A stretch of DNA of 36,747 nucleotides from Thermoleophilia bacterium (lineage in GTDB: Bacteria; Actinomycetota; Thermoleophilia; Gaiellales; F1-60-MAGs149). A program made the position numbers and the translations under genes. The DNA lies in NCBI GenBank assembly GCA_009694475.1, contig SHUX01000009.1, forward strand, positions 1 to 36,747. The letters are read 5' to 3'. Every line of letters begins with the position of its first letter. Positions within the stretch are counted from its first letter, which is position 1. The notes below the pieces were generated by a model, which ran no database searches, had not been told where the DNA came from, and was given only the letters and a program-made list of their open reading frames with translations. Below, in pieces: positions 16,398 to 24,110 of this stretch.

Positions 16398-17373
16398 CGC
16401 GCAGCTCCCGCTCGATCAACACAACTACGTCTGCGGCGGAACCTTCGACCGCGAAACCGGCGGCAAGCGTGTGACCGCCGCCGCCACCGGCGTGTGCGAT
16501 CCGGGCCACATCGACGTGTGGTTGCGCGCTCCGTAGCGAGCACTTGTGGACCCGACCCTCCCCCGAGCGTGGCGCACCAACTAAGGCTGCGACCTCGACA
16601 CCGGCAATCGACCGGAGTGCGTCGATCACGCCCTCCGCATCGGCTTCGCTGGCGTTCGTCGCATCGAGGTCGGCAAGCGTCACGTAGGCGACGGCGAGTC
16701 GCCCATCGAGGCGCAGTTCGAGCGAACTCAGGATGCGGGCTTGTAGCTGCACGCGTGAAGCCGGTTTTCCTTCGTAGAGGCGTCGAAAGATCTGAGCGGG
16801 GTCGACGCCCAGTTCGATCAGTTCGGCGGCCACCCGATGAGACTCCGCGGATGCGTTGGCGTACATAAAGCGTCCTGTGTCCGTGACGATGCCGACGTAG
16901 AGCGCCTCGGCAACCTCCAGGGTGATCGGCAGGTCGAGCGCGCGCAGGAGGTGCAGCACAAGGATCGTGGCGCACGGGGAGTTGGCATCGACCACGTTGA
17001 CGCCCGCAAAGCAGGTGTTGTCACCATGATGGTCGAGATTGATCGACGCCGAAGCCGTCGCGACGGTGGCCGGACCGTCGCTACCGAGCCGCTCGGCGGA
17101 TCCGCAATCGACAGTAACAAGCAACCGTTCTGAGGCATCCGCGGGCGGCAAGCGCTTCGCTTCGTCAAGACCAAGCCACCTGTAGTCGTCTGGAAGGGGG
17201 GAGTCACCGGGGGCCCAGAGAACCACGTCCCAGCCCGCGTTGCGGAGCGATAGACCCAGGCCGACCAACGAGCCGAGCGCATCGCCGTCAGGCGCCTCAT
17301 GGCAGGCAACCAGTACGCGCGCATGCGCGCGCAGCAGCGCGGCGGCTGCGGACAGATCGAGTGCGGTCGTCAT
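16390..17373 (-). CDS. nrnA: DHH/DHHA1 phosphoesterase, NrnA-like (nanoRNase / pAp phosphatase)
   Basis: This family degrades short oligoribonucleotides and/or dephosphorylates 3'-phosphoadenosine 5'-phosphate. The DHH motif is in ASINLDHHGDN, metal-binding residues occur in CHEAPDGDALGS and VGIVTDTGRF, and the DHHA1 substrate-binding loop is AGGGGGHTLAAG near the C terminus. The length (327) is typical. The ATG overlaps the rbfA stop (ATGA). The rbfA-nrnA-truB-ribF order is common in actinobacteria. Confidence 0.93.
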   Translation of the reverse strand: MTTALDLSAAAALLRAHARVLVACHEAPDGDALGSLVGLGLSLRNAGWDVVLWAPGDSPLPDDYRWLGLDEAKRLPPADASERLLVTVDCGSAERLGSDGPATVATASASINLDHHGDNTCFAGVNVVDANSPCATILVLHLLRALDLPITLEVAEALYVGIVTDTGRFMYANASAESHRVAAELIELGVDPAQIFRRLYEGKPASRVQLQARILSSLELRLDGRLAVAYVTLADLDATNASEADAEGVIDALRSIAGVEVAALVGAPRSGEGRVHKCSLRSAQPHVDVARIAHAGGGGGHTLAAGFAVEGSAADVVVLIERELRGA

Positions 17374-17738
17374 ACGTTGTCACCGAGTTCGCTCGGTGCG
17401 TGTTCTTGCAAGAGTTTGTCAATCCGATTCGCACGATCGATCGACTGGTCGTTGATAAAGCGCAACACCGGTGTGTTGCGCAGCGACAGCTCGCTATTGA
17501 TGGCGCCTTGCAGCACAGGTCGGGCAGCCTCTAAACCGGCTAGCGCCTTGACTTTAACCTTCTCAACTCCGTGCAACTGGACGAACACGTCCGCCACAGC
17601 GGTGTCCCTCGAGGCTCGCACCTCGACGACCGTGACGCCCCGTAGACGCGGGTCGCTAAGCCGCGCGATCTTCTCGCTGATCACCTCGCGCAGCAGTCCA
17701 TCGATGCGGCGGCCTCGCTCTTTGCCACCGCGTTTCAT
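17370..17738 (-). CDS. rbfA: Ribosome-binding factor A
   Basis: RbfA helps mature the 16S rRNA 5' end of the 30S subunit. The ORF track extends to 17807, but the family start KRGGKERGRRIDGLLREVIS corresponds to ATG 17738, which overlaps the DUF503 stop as ATGA. This gives 122 residues, a normal length. Family features include ISEKIARLSDPRLRGVTVVEV and SELSLRNTPVLRF. Confidence 0.95.
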   Translation of the reverse strand: MKRGGKERGRRIDGLLREVISEKIARLSDPRLRGVTVVEVRASRDTAVADVFVQLHGVEKVKVKALAGLEAARPVLQGAINSELSLRNTPVLRFINDQSIDRANRIDKLLQEHAPSELGDNV

Positions 17739-18040
17739 GCCAGATCCTCCGGAGTGATCGTGCGAATCTGGGTGACAGTGACATCGAGGTCGCGCTCCTC
17801 GAGCCACCGCTCCAGTTCCGCGACCCGCTGGTCGCAGGCTTGGGCTGTCTGCTGTACGAGTGCTGCTGTCAACTGGGCGTGTGCGGGCGTGTCGAGACTG
17901 CCAACCTCGGCGATGGCGACGCCATACCGCTCCTGCAGTCCGTGCCTCAACTTGGCCAGCGCACTGCGTCGGTCCTTCAACGTCGCACTCACAGGTAGGC
18001 GCACGTCGAGGCTGATGATGCCGATAAATCCGGTACTCAT
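17735..18040 (-). CDS. YlxP-like DUF503 protein
   Basis: The 101-residue protein (STGFIGIISLDVRLPVSATL, KDRRSALAKLRHGLQERYGVA) belongs to the DUF503/YlxP family found next to infB and rbfA in Gram-positive bacteria; a role in ribosome maturation is suspected. The ORF track starts at a GTG (18046), but ATG 18040 has TAGCCT exactly six bases upstream, so I prefer it. It is the first gene of the rbfA-nrnA-truB-ribF unit. infB and nusA, usual neighbours, are absent here. Confidence 0.88.
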   Translation of the reverse strand: MSTGFIGIISLDVRLPVSATLKDRRSALAKLRHGLQERYGVAIAEVGSLDTPAHAQLTAALVQQTAQACDQRVAELERWLEERDLDVTVTQIRTITPEDLA

Positions 18041-18052
18041 AGACACAGGCTA
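18041..18052 (-). promoter_or_regulatory. Predicted leaderless promoter of the DUF503-rbfA operon
   Basis: TAGCCT-GTGTCT-ATG on the minus strand. The TAG of the hexamer is the stop codon of the upstream RsuA/RluB-like gene. Confidence 0.5.
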
Positions 18053-18544
18053 CCCCGCCGTCGGTGGGAGCCGTGCGCCACGCCGTAATCGCTGTAGCTC
18101 TCGAGGCGCGAGTGGTCGCCAGTCGCCTGGCTCGAGCCCGTCGAGGCCAATCCCACCAAGGCGAAGCCGGCGGTGTCTTGGACCAACCTGAGCCGCGAGT
18201 GGAAACAGTGGATCGGCAAGGCGCTGAGCCAGTCGTTGGTCCGAAAGCAGCAACTCGATGCCACTGGCATTGCCGTCGAGCGGCAAGACGGGGTACAGCG
18301 TGCCAGGGTGAACGATCGCCAGCCCCATCCCCACTTCGCGATGAAGGACAACGCCGGTGGGGCCTGCCGCTAGTGCTGTGTTGTCGAGCAACACGTCGTC
18401 ACCAAACTGGACACGGGTCGAAGGATCCTCGCAGCGAGAGCCGTTGATCGTAACACGCCCGGTGCGTATGAGACCCTCAACCTCGCGCCGTGTACCTAAA
18501 CCGGCTGCGGCGAGGTACCGGTTGATCCGGACGGCGCCGGCCAC
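18050..18544 (-). CDS. Shrunken RsuA/RluB-family protein with S4 domain
   Basis: Residues 1 to about 50 form an S4 RNA-binding domain (RINRYLAAAGLGTRREVEGL, GRVTINGSR). The rest resembles RsuA/RluB pseudouridine synthases but is cut down: LYPVLPLDGNASGIELLLS stands where the family has YPVGRLDxxTxGLLLLT, and RLRLGGIGLDGLEPGDWR resembles the normal C-terminal segment. The region between, with most of the catalytic core, is missing, so the whole protein has 164 residues instead of about 240. The catalytic-type aspartate (D90) remains but the arginine before it is proline. There is no sign of frameshift; the frame is open from GTG 18544 to the stop. It lies six bases after clpX. An RNA-binding role without catalysis is possible. 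Confidence 0.7.
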   Translation of the reverse strand: MAGAVRINRYLAAAGLGTRREVEGLIRTGRVTINGSRCEDPSTRVQFGDDVLLDNTALAAGPTGVVLHREVGMGLAIVHPGTLYPVLPLDGNASGIELLLSDQRLAQRLADPLFPLAAQVGPRHRRLRLGGIGLDGLEPGDWRPLAPRELQRLRRGARLPPTAG

Positions 18545-18550
18545 GACGGC

Positions 18551-19825
18551 CTACGCAGACTCTTCGGCCGGCTCGTCGATCGACGCGTGCCCGCCGGCCG
18601 TCACGAGTGTTGGCCGAGTACCGCGTTCGATCGTCTCGCGGGTGACGATGCAGCGCGCGATGTCCGTGCGGGACGGCAACTCGAACATCACGTCCGTGAG
18701 GGCGCTCTCGATGATCGAGCGCAGTCCGCGGGCACCGGTCTCGCGTTCGAGCGCCTTGTCGGCGATCGCCCAGAGCGCATCCTCGTGGAAGATGAGTTCG
18801 GCGCTGTCGTATTCGAAGAAGCGTTGGTACTGCTTGGTCAGCGCGTTCTTGGGCTCAACGAGGATCTGGACGAGGTCCTCACGACCCAACTGATGCACCG
18901 CGGTGATGATCGGCATACGACCGACGAACTCCGGGATCAGACCGAACTGCACGAGGTCTTCGGGCCGCACCTCTTGCAACAGTTCGGAGCGCTCGACGCG
19001 ACGGGGCTCAGGGTCTTCCCGACCGAAACCGATGCTGTTTTTGCTCACCCGGCGCTCGACGATGCGGTCAAGTCCAGCGAACGCGCCACCACAGATAAAG
19101 AGAATGTTGGTGGTGTCGATCGAGAGAAACTCTTGGTGAGGATGCTTGCGCCCACCCTGCGGCGGGACGGAGGCAATCGTGCCTTCGAGAATCTTTAGGA
19201 GTGCCTGCTGAACGCCCTCTCCCGAAACGTCGCGAGTAATCGAGGGGTTCTCCGATTTGCGGGCAACCTTGTCGACTTCGTCGATGTAGATGATCCCCGT
19301 CTCGGCCTTCTTGATGTCGAAGTCCGCTGCTTGGATCAGCTTGAGGAGGATGTTCTCGACGTCCTCACCGACGTAGCCGGCCTCAGTCAGGGCTGTGGCA
19401 TCGGCAATCGCAAAGGGCACGTCAACGATGCGCGCCAGCGTCTGGGCCAGCAGCGTCTTGCCGCAGCCCGTCGGACCGAGCATGAGAATGTTCGACTTGC
19501 CAAGTTCGACGTCTCCGTCCGACTCATTGACCATCCGGACGCGTTTGTAATGGTTGTAGACGGCGACGGCGAGCATCCGCTTCGACTCTTCCTGGCCGAT
19601 CACGTAGTCGTTGAGGACGCCATAGATCTCCTGGGGCGCGGGGAGTAAGCGGCCCTCGAGCGACGTCGGCGCCTTCAATTCCTCCTCGATGATCTCGTTA
19701 CAGAGATCGATGCACTCGTCGCAGATATAGACGCCCGGTCCCGCGATCAGCTTGCGTACCTGTCGCTGCGACTTACCGCAGAAGGAACACAGCAGCTGCT
19801 CGCTGGTGTCGGGCGCCCGGCTCAT
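18551..19825 (-). CDS. clpX: ATP-dependent Clp protease ATP-binding subunit ClpX
   Basis: ClpX unfolds substrates and feeds them to ClpP. The N-terminal zinc domain has four cysteines ([21 protein letters not shown]). The AAA+ core follows with Walker [19 protein letters not shown], Walker [15 protein letters not shown] and the pore loop in [17 protein letters not shown]. The IGFG tripeptide for ClpP docking is in [11 protein letters not shown]. The length of 424 residues is standard. Its ATG overlaps the clpP stop by one base (TAATG). Confidence 0.98.
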   Translation of the reverse strand: MSRAPDTSEQLLCSFCGKSQRQVRKLIAGPGVYICDECIDLCNEIIEEELKAPTSLEGRLLPAPQEIYGVLNDYVIGQEESKRMLAVAVYNHYKRVRMVNESDGDVELGKSNILMLGPTGCGKTLLAQTLARIVDVPFAIADATALTEAGYVGEDVENILLKLIQAADFDIKKAETGIIYIDEVDKVARKSENPSITRDVSGEGVQQALLKILEGTIASVPPQGGRKHPHQEFLSIDTTNILFICGGAFAGLDRIVERRVSKNSIGFGREDPEPRRVERSELLQEVRPEDLVQFGLIPEFVGRMPIITAVHQLGREDLVQILVEPKNALTKQYQRFFEYDSAELIFHEDALWAIADKALERETGARGLRSIIESALTDVMFELPSRTDIARCIVTRETIERGTRPTLVTAGGHASIDEPAEESA

Positions 19826-20409
19826 TAGCGGTGCTCGATAACCTGGTCGATAATTCCGTACTCCTTCGCCTCAAGCGGGCTCATGAAGTTGTCGCGCTCA
19901 GTGTCCTGCTTGATCTTCTCGACCGGCTGACCGGTGTGCAGCGAGAGCAGTCGATCCAGGTTCTGGCGCATGTCGATGATCTCGCGGGCGTGGATCTCGA
20001 TGTCGGTGGCCTGGCCTTGGAAACCAGCCGAGACCTGATGAATCAGGATCTTGCTGTTCGGCAGCGACATGCGTTTACCTTTCGCGCCGCCGGCCAAGAT
20101 GAAGGCACCCATCGACATCGCAATGCCGACGCAGATCGTTTGCACGTCCGGCTTGATAAATTGCATGGTGTCGTAGATCGCCATGCCGGCGTAGACGGAA
20201 CCGCCGGGCGAGTTGATGTAGAGCGAGATGTCCTTGTCCGGATCCTCGGACTCGAGGTGGATCAACTGCGCAACGATCAAGTTGGCGATCTGATCATCTA
20301 CCGGCGTACCGAGGAAGATGATGCGCTCGCTGAGAAGGCGCGAGTAGATGTCGAAGGCGCGTTCGCCGCGCGACGTCTGCTCGACGACCATGGGGACCAG
20401 TGGGCTCAC
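19825..20409 (-). CDS. clpP: ATP-dependent Clp protease proteolytic subunit
   Basis: ClpP is the serine peptidase barrel of the ClpXP machine. The triad can be read in [13 protein letters not shown] (Ser), [12 protein letters not shown] (His) and [10 protein letters not shown] (Asp). The length is 194 residues. I use the GTG start at 20409, which has a good Shine-Dalgarno match AAAGG seven to eight bases upstream; the internal ATG six codons later would remove N-terminal residues. Only one clpP is seen, although many actinobacteria have two. It follows tig by 24 bases. Confidence 0.97.
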   Translation of the reverse strand: MSPLVPMVVEQTSRGERAFDIYSRLLSERIIFLGTPVDDQIANLIVAQLIHLESEDPDKDISLYINSPGGSVYAGMAIYDTMQFIKPDVQTICVGIAMSMGAFILAGGAKGKRMSLPNSKILIHQVSAGFQGQATDIEIHAREIIDMRQNLDRLLSLHTGQPVEKIKQDTERDNFMSPLEAKEYGIIDQVIEHR

Positions 20410-20433
20410 GATGTGACCTTTCGGTACGGGTGT

Positions 20434-21837
20434 CTAGTTTTCCTGCTCGGAGGATGTGGATTCGTCATCCGACGTCCCCCCCTCCGCTTTCGCCGGTTCC
20501 ACGACCTTCGGCTCACGAGCGTTCGCTCGTGCTTCGGCCTGCTCCGGCGTAATCTCCTTCGCTGCGGCGACGGCCTGATCCAACGCGTCACGCAATTGGA
20601 GGTCCCTGCGCACGTCCTCCCGCATGGCGGCGTCGTTCATGATGCGCTCCACGACCTCCTCAGCCTCGTTCTCTTCGTTGGCCTGTTCAGTAATGAATGT
20701 GCGCAGTTTGTCGTCGTCGATGACAATCTTTTGTCGTTCTGCGTAGGCGTCGAGTGCGAGTTCTTCGCGCACCTCGCGTTCTGCTTCGGGCATCAGTTCC
20801 ATCGCGAGGCTGTTGAGGTCGCGACCCATCATTTGCATGTACTGCTCGAGTTGAATGCCCTGCTGGCCGAGCGAGCGCGCCATCGTCTGGAGGCGATCGT
20901 CGATACGGCGTCCGACCATCGCGGGCGGCACCTGGACGATTGCCTGGGCACCAAGATCCTGCAGCACGTTACGACGGAACTGTCCGTCGGCATCGCGCAG
21001 CGCCGTCTCCTCGCGCGCGGTCTTGATGTCGGCGCGGAGTTCCGCGAGTGTGTCGAACCCAGCCATCTCCTTCGAGAACGCGTCATCGAGGTCGGGCATA
21101 ACGCGGGCGCGAACCTCCTTGGCGGTGATCGTGAAGACCGCCTCGCGACCCGCGAGCTTCTTCGGCTTCTGCGCGGCTGGGAGCGTCATCGTTACCTCGC
21201 GCGACTCGTTCGCACGCATCCCGATGATCGCGTAGTCAAGTTCGTCGAGTAGACGCCCCGCGCCGGCCTCGACCAGCAGGTCGGTGGCCTGGGCATCCTT
21301 GATCAGATTGCCGTCGACCGCTCCGCTCATGTCGACCAAGACCTGATGGCCTGCCTCAACGGGCGAATCGATCGGCTGAAAGGTTGCTCCCGCAGTACGA
21401 ATGCGCTCGATCTCGGCGTCGATCACCTCGTCGGTGGCCTCCACGGTGGGACGCACGGCCTGCAATTCTAGTGTGGCAGGCAGCTCGGCCTTCGGTGGTA
21501 CCGAGACTATTCCGGTAAAATTGAACGACTGGCCTGGCACGGGCATCGTGGGCCAATTGATCTCAGGCTGATCGATACCATCGATCGCGGCAGCACTGCA
21601 GGCTCGTGTCCACCAGCCATTGATGTGCGAGCGTAGTGCCTCCTCTGCGAGTGCCTCCTCGCCCACGCGCTGGCGCACGACTGCGATCGGCGTCTTGCCC
21701 GGGCGAAAGCCCGGGACGCGGACGTCCTTGGCCATGTCGGCAAGGGCATGTTCGAACGCGTGATCAACGTCGTGTACGTCGATCTCTACGATGATTTTGA
21801 CCTTGTTCTCTTCGAGGTGCTCTACGGCAGTTTCCAT
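20434..21837 (-). CDS. tig: Trigger factor
   Basis: Trigger factor is the ribosome-bound chaperone and prolyl isomerase for nascent chains. The ribosome-docking signature is VPGFRPGKTP (about residues 41-50), the PPIase domain lies at about 165-250, and a helical C-terminal arm ends in an acidic Ser/Glu tail. The length (467) is normal. The ATG at 21837 has a Shine-Dalgarno match GGAGA nine bases upstream, so unlike many genes here it has a leader. The order tig-clpP-clpX is the classical one. Confidence 0.97.
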   Translation of the reverse strand: METAVEHLEENKVKIIVEIDVHDVDHAFEHALADMAKDVRVPGFRPGKTPIAVVRQRVGEEALAEEALRSHINGWWTRACSAAAIDGIDQPEINWPTMPVPGQSFNFTGIVSVPPKAELPATLELQAVRPTVEATDEVIDAEIERIRTAGATFQPIDSPVEAGHQVLVDMSGAVDGNLIKDAQATDLLVEAGAGRLLDELDYAIIGMRANESREVTMTLPAAQKPKKLAGREAVFTITAKEVRARVMPDLDDAFSKEMAGFDTLAELRADIKTAREETALRDADGQFRRNVLQDLGAQAIVQVPPAMVGRRIDDRLQTMARSLGQQGIQLEQYMQMMGRDLNSLAMELMPEAEREVREELALDAYAERQKIVIDDDKLRTFITEQANEENEAEEVVERIMNDAAMREDVRRDLQLRDALDQAVAAAKEITPEQAEARANAREPKVVEPAKAEGGTSDDESTSSEQEN

Positions 21838-21876
21838 GCGTATCTGTCTCCGACGAATCAGCCCTGTGCGGGGACG

Positions 21877-21894
21877 CGCATCCTAAAGGATGCG
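21877..21894 (-). terminator. Hairpin between tRNA-Leu and tig
   Basis: CGCATCC pairs with GGATGCG around a four-base loop: seven perfect pairs, 28 bases downstream of the tRNA 3' end and upstream of the tig leader. No T-run follows. It may be a terminator, or part of the tig 5' leader. Confidence 0.4.
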
Positions 21895-21900
21895 AGCCAA

Positions 21901-21919
21901 TGTTCGACCCAATCGAACA
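21901..21919 (-). terminator. Hairpin directly after tRNA-Leu
   Basis: TGTTCGA pairs perfectly with TCGAACA around a five-base loop, three bases after the tRNA 3' end on the minus strand. It could terminate the tRNA transcript or define the trailer for 3' processing; there is only a short TT after it. Confidence 0.45.
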
Positions 21920-21922
21920 CGA

Positions 21923-22005
21923 TGCGAGCGAGAGGACTTGAACCTCCACGGGGTTTCCCCCACCAGGACCTAAACCTGGCGCGTCTGCCATTTCGCCACG
22001 CTCGC
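21923..22005 (-). tRNA. tRNA-Leu (anticodon UAG)
   Basis: The minus strand folds as a class II tRNA. The acceptor arms GCGAGCG and CGCTCGC pair, with discriminator A and no encoded CCA. The anticodon arm is CCAGG-TTTAGGT-CCTGG, giving anticodon UAG for leucine CUN codons. The long variable arm is GGGG-GAAA-CCCC, and the T arm is GGAGG-TTCAAGT-CCTCT. A TACCGT hexamer eight bases upstream may be its -10 box. Confidence 0.96.
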
Positions 22006-22190
22006 CTCCAGAAACGGTAGCGGAGTTCCTGGTAACGGTCTGCATGGGGCAACCTGCCGAGGGCGAGATCGCGGGCGTAGCGTCGCAGTTTTGGCGTGAC
22101 CGGCGTCTTGAGCAGGGTTCTTCCGCGACCAAGCACGGCGCCGAGCCGCGCACCAAGCCAGATTATCGTGCTGGCGCGTCGGCAGTACGC

Positions 22191-23060
22191 CTAGGTTTCG
22201 ACGTCGACGCTCTCGCCATACGTTCCGAAGCGGCCCCAAGTTCGCTCAGCGTCCTCGAGCCGCCGTCCAATCGAGGCGGGATTCCGTTCGAGTAGCGTGG
22301 CTGCCAAGAGTTCGACGAGGAAGATGCCGGTCACGGCGGTTGGGAATGGCGCGGGAGAATCGTCGGCGCAGATCAAGACCTCTGTCGCGAATTTGGCCGC
22401 CGGCGCGGCGGTCGAGTCGGTCACCAAAACGACCGGTGCGCCGGCTTCATGAAAGAAAGCGGCCACCTCGGTCGTCACCTTGGCGTAGCGCCGAAAGGTA
22501 AAGGCGAGCAGACGATCCTCCGGTCCGACGCCGATCAGGCGGTCGGCCAGAGCGGACTCTCCCGCCTCGACGCGCACGACGTTCGGCAGCATCGGGTTGA
22601 GTAGGAAGTAGGCGTACTCGGCGACAGCGGCACTGGCGCGCTGACCAAAGACATGGATCCAGCCCTCTCCCGATTCGAGCAGTGCAGCTGCTCGGTCCAA
22701 CGTGACGGCTGGCGTGTTGCCGGTGACCGTCCGCAGATTACGTTCGACCGCCTCCAGCCAGCGATCGACCAGCGTGCCCGAGCCCGACACCTCAGGGTCG
22801 AGGTCGCCGCCGAGGCGATCGCGGATGCCCGCCTGCAGCGCATCCTGCAACCCACTAAAGCCGCCATAGCCAAGCCGGGCGCCAAAGCGGACGACCGCTG
22901 CCTTTGAAACGCCAGCCGAGACCGCCAAGGCATCGGCCGAGCCAAACGCCACGCCCGTGGCATCGCGCAGCACCGCCTCAGCGACGCGTTGGTCGTTCGG
23001 CGAGAGTTCCTCGAGTCGATCGCGGATGCGATCCAGTGGATCCTTGCCCTGCTCGGTCAC
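22191..23060 (-). CDS. MurR/RpiR-family transcriptional regulator (HTH + SIS domain)
   Basis: Residues 1 to about 80 hold an RpiR-type helix-turn-helix (LSPNDQRVAEAVLRDATGVA, SKAAVVRFGARLGYGGFSGL). Residues about 120-250 form a SIS sugar-phosphate binding domain (DRLLAFTFRRYAKVTTEV, APVVLVTDSTAAP). Such regulators sense phosphosugars. The ORF track starts at 23246, inside the trpS coding region on the other strand. GTG 23060 (VTEQGKDPLDRIRDRLEELS) is better and has TACGGT six bases upstream, giving 289 residues. It is divergent from trpS; no sugar gene lies nearby, so the target is unknown. Confidence 0.85.
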   Translation of the reverse strand: MTEQGKDPLDRIRDRLEELSPNDQRVAEAVLRDATGVAFGSADALAVSAGVSKAAVVRFGARLGYGGFSGLQDALQAGIRDRLGGDLDPEVSGSGTLVDRWLEAVERNLRTVTGNTPAVTLDRAAALLESGEGWIHVFGQRASAAVAEYAYFLLNPMLPNVVRVEAGESALADRLIGVGPEDRLLAFTFRRYAKVTTEVAAFFHEAGAPVVLVTDSTAAPAAKFATEVLICADDSPAPFPTAVTGIFLVELLAATLLERNPASIGRRLEDAERTWGRFGTYGESVDVET

Positions 23061-23072
23061 CAAGCGACCGTA
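23061..23072 (-). promoter_or_regulatory. Predicted leaderless promoter of the RpiR regulator gene
   Basis: TACGGT-CGCTTG-GTG on the minus strand. The same hexamer serves trpS in the opposite direction. Confidence 0.5.
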
Positions 23073-23088
23073 CCAGACGGCGACGCGT

Positions 23089-23102
23089 ACCGGCAGGCCG
23101 GT
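23089..23102. promoter_or_regulatory. Inverted repeat between rpiR and trpS, possible operator
   Basis: ACCGGC-AG-GCCGGT is a near-perfect palindrome with six-base arms, just upstream of the trpS -10 box and between the two divergent promoters. It is a candidate binding site for the RpiR protein. Confidence 0.4.
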
Positions 23103-23105
23103 CGG

Positions 23106-23117
23106 TACGGTTTGTGC
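23106..23117 (+). promoter_or_regulatory. Predicted leaderless promoter of trpS
   Basis: TACGGT (23106-23111) is followed by TTGTGC and the ATG at 23118. Confidence 0.5.
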
Positions 23118-24107
23118 ATGGCGCGTATCTTCTCCGGCATCCAGCCCACTGGCGACAAGCACATTGGCAACTACCTCGGTGCGATTCGCCACTGGGTGAC
23201 AAGCCAGAGCGACCACGAGTGTCTCTACAGCATCGTCGACCTGCATTCGATCACAGTGACTGTCGAGCCGACCGCTTTACGCGACGCGACGCTGTCACTC
23301 GCGACTCTGCTTTTTGCGGCCGGCCTCGATCCGAAGCAGTCGACGCTGTTTGCCCAGAGTCATGTCTCCGAACACATGGAGTTGGCCTGGTACCTAAACT
23401 GCACCGCCACGATGGGCGAACTCCGCCGGATGACGCAGTTCAAAGACAAGTCCGGTGGGCAAGAGTCCGTCTCCGTTGGACTATTTGACTACCCCGTTCT
23501 GCAGGCTGCTGATGTTCTGCTCTATCAGTCAGATCTGGTCCCGGTCGGCGAGGACCAGCGTCAGCACCTCGAACTGATGCGCGACATCGCGCTGCGCTTC
23601 AATGGTCGCTACGGCGAGACGTTCGTCGTGCCGCAGGCTCAGATCCCAACTGCCGGTGCGAGGATTGTGGATCTACAAGAGCCAACGAAAAAAATGTCGA
23701 CGACTGGCGGCACCGAACAGGGCACGCTGCTGCTGCTCGATACGCCTGCACGCCTGCGTAAGAAGGTGATGTCGGCCGTCACTGACTCCGACGGCATCGT
23801 GCGCGCCGACGCGGAAAACAAGCCCGGCATCACGGGCCTCTTGCTCCTGCTGTCGGCAATCGAGGACGTCCCTGTGCAAACGCTGGAAGCACGCTATGAC
23901 GGCAGGGGCTACGGCGACTTTAAGCAGGACGTCGCCGACGCCGTCGTGACACTACTCGAGCCATTGCAGACGCGCTACGCCGAGTTGGCCGCGGATCCGG
24001 GCGAAGTCGTGCGCCTCCTCAACGTCGGTGCTACCAGTGCGCGTTCGTTGGCGGTGCCGACGGTCGAGCTGGTGCGCGAACGCATCGGTTTCGCTCCGCG
24101 CGGCTAG
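23118..24107 (+). CDS. trpS: Tryptophanyl-tRNA synthetase
   Basis: TrpRS charges tRNA-Trp. The class I signatures are QPTGDKHIGNYLGAI (HIGH-like HIGN) and EPTKKMSTTGG (KMSKS-like, here KMSTT). Other family stretches are MTQFKDKS, FDYPVLQAADVLLY and PVGEDQRQHLELMRDIA. The ORF track starts at 22989; homology begins at ARIFSGIQPTG, so ATG 23118 is used (329 residues). Its TAG stop overlaps that of the convergent SDR gene inside a 10-bp palindrome. Confidence 0.97.
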   Translation: MARIFSGIQPTGDKHIGNYLGAIRHWVTSQSDHECLYSIVDLHSITVTVEPTALRDATLSLATLLFAAGLDPKQSTLFAQSHVSEHMELAWYLNCTATMGELRRMTQFKDKSGGQESVSVGLFDYPVLQAADVLLYQSDLVPVGEDQRQHLELMRDIALRFNGRYGETFVVPQAQIPTAGARIVDLQEPTKKMSTTGGTEQGTLLLLDTPARLRKKVMSAVTDSDGIVRADAENKPGITGLLLLLSAIEDVPVQTLEARYDGRGYGDFKQDVADAVVTLLEPLQTRYAELAADPGEVVRLLNVGATSARSLAVPTVELVRERIGFAPRG

Positions 24108-24110
24108 CCG
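24101..24110. repeat. CTAG-centred palindrome at the trpS/SDR convergent end
   Basis: CGGCTAGCCG is a perfect 10-bp palindrome containing the stop codons of both convergent genes. Confidence 0.55.

Noticed and set aside
19831-21252. 473-codon plus-strand ORF
   Set aside because: It lies antisense to clpP and tig, both unmistakable; its product has no recognisable motif. Long antisense ORFs are common in GC-rich genes.
21902-21918. GTTCGA...TCGAAC resembling LexA half-sites
   Set aside because: The half-sites are in the reverse order with five-base spacing; the position directly after tRNA-Leu fits a terminator or trailer hairpin better.
21764-22156. Minus-strand ORFs across the tRNA-Leu gene
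   Set aside because: They include the peptide that results from translating a tRNA-Leu (GEMADAPGLGPGG), a known false call.
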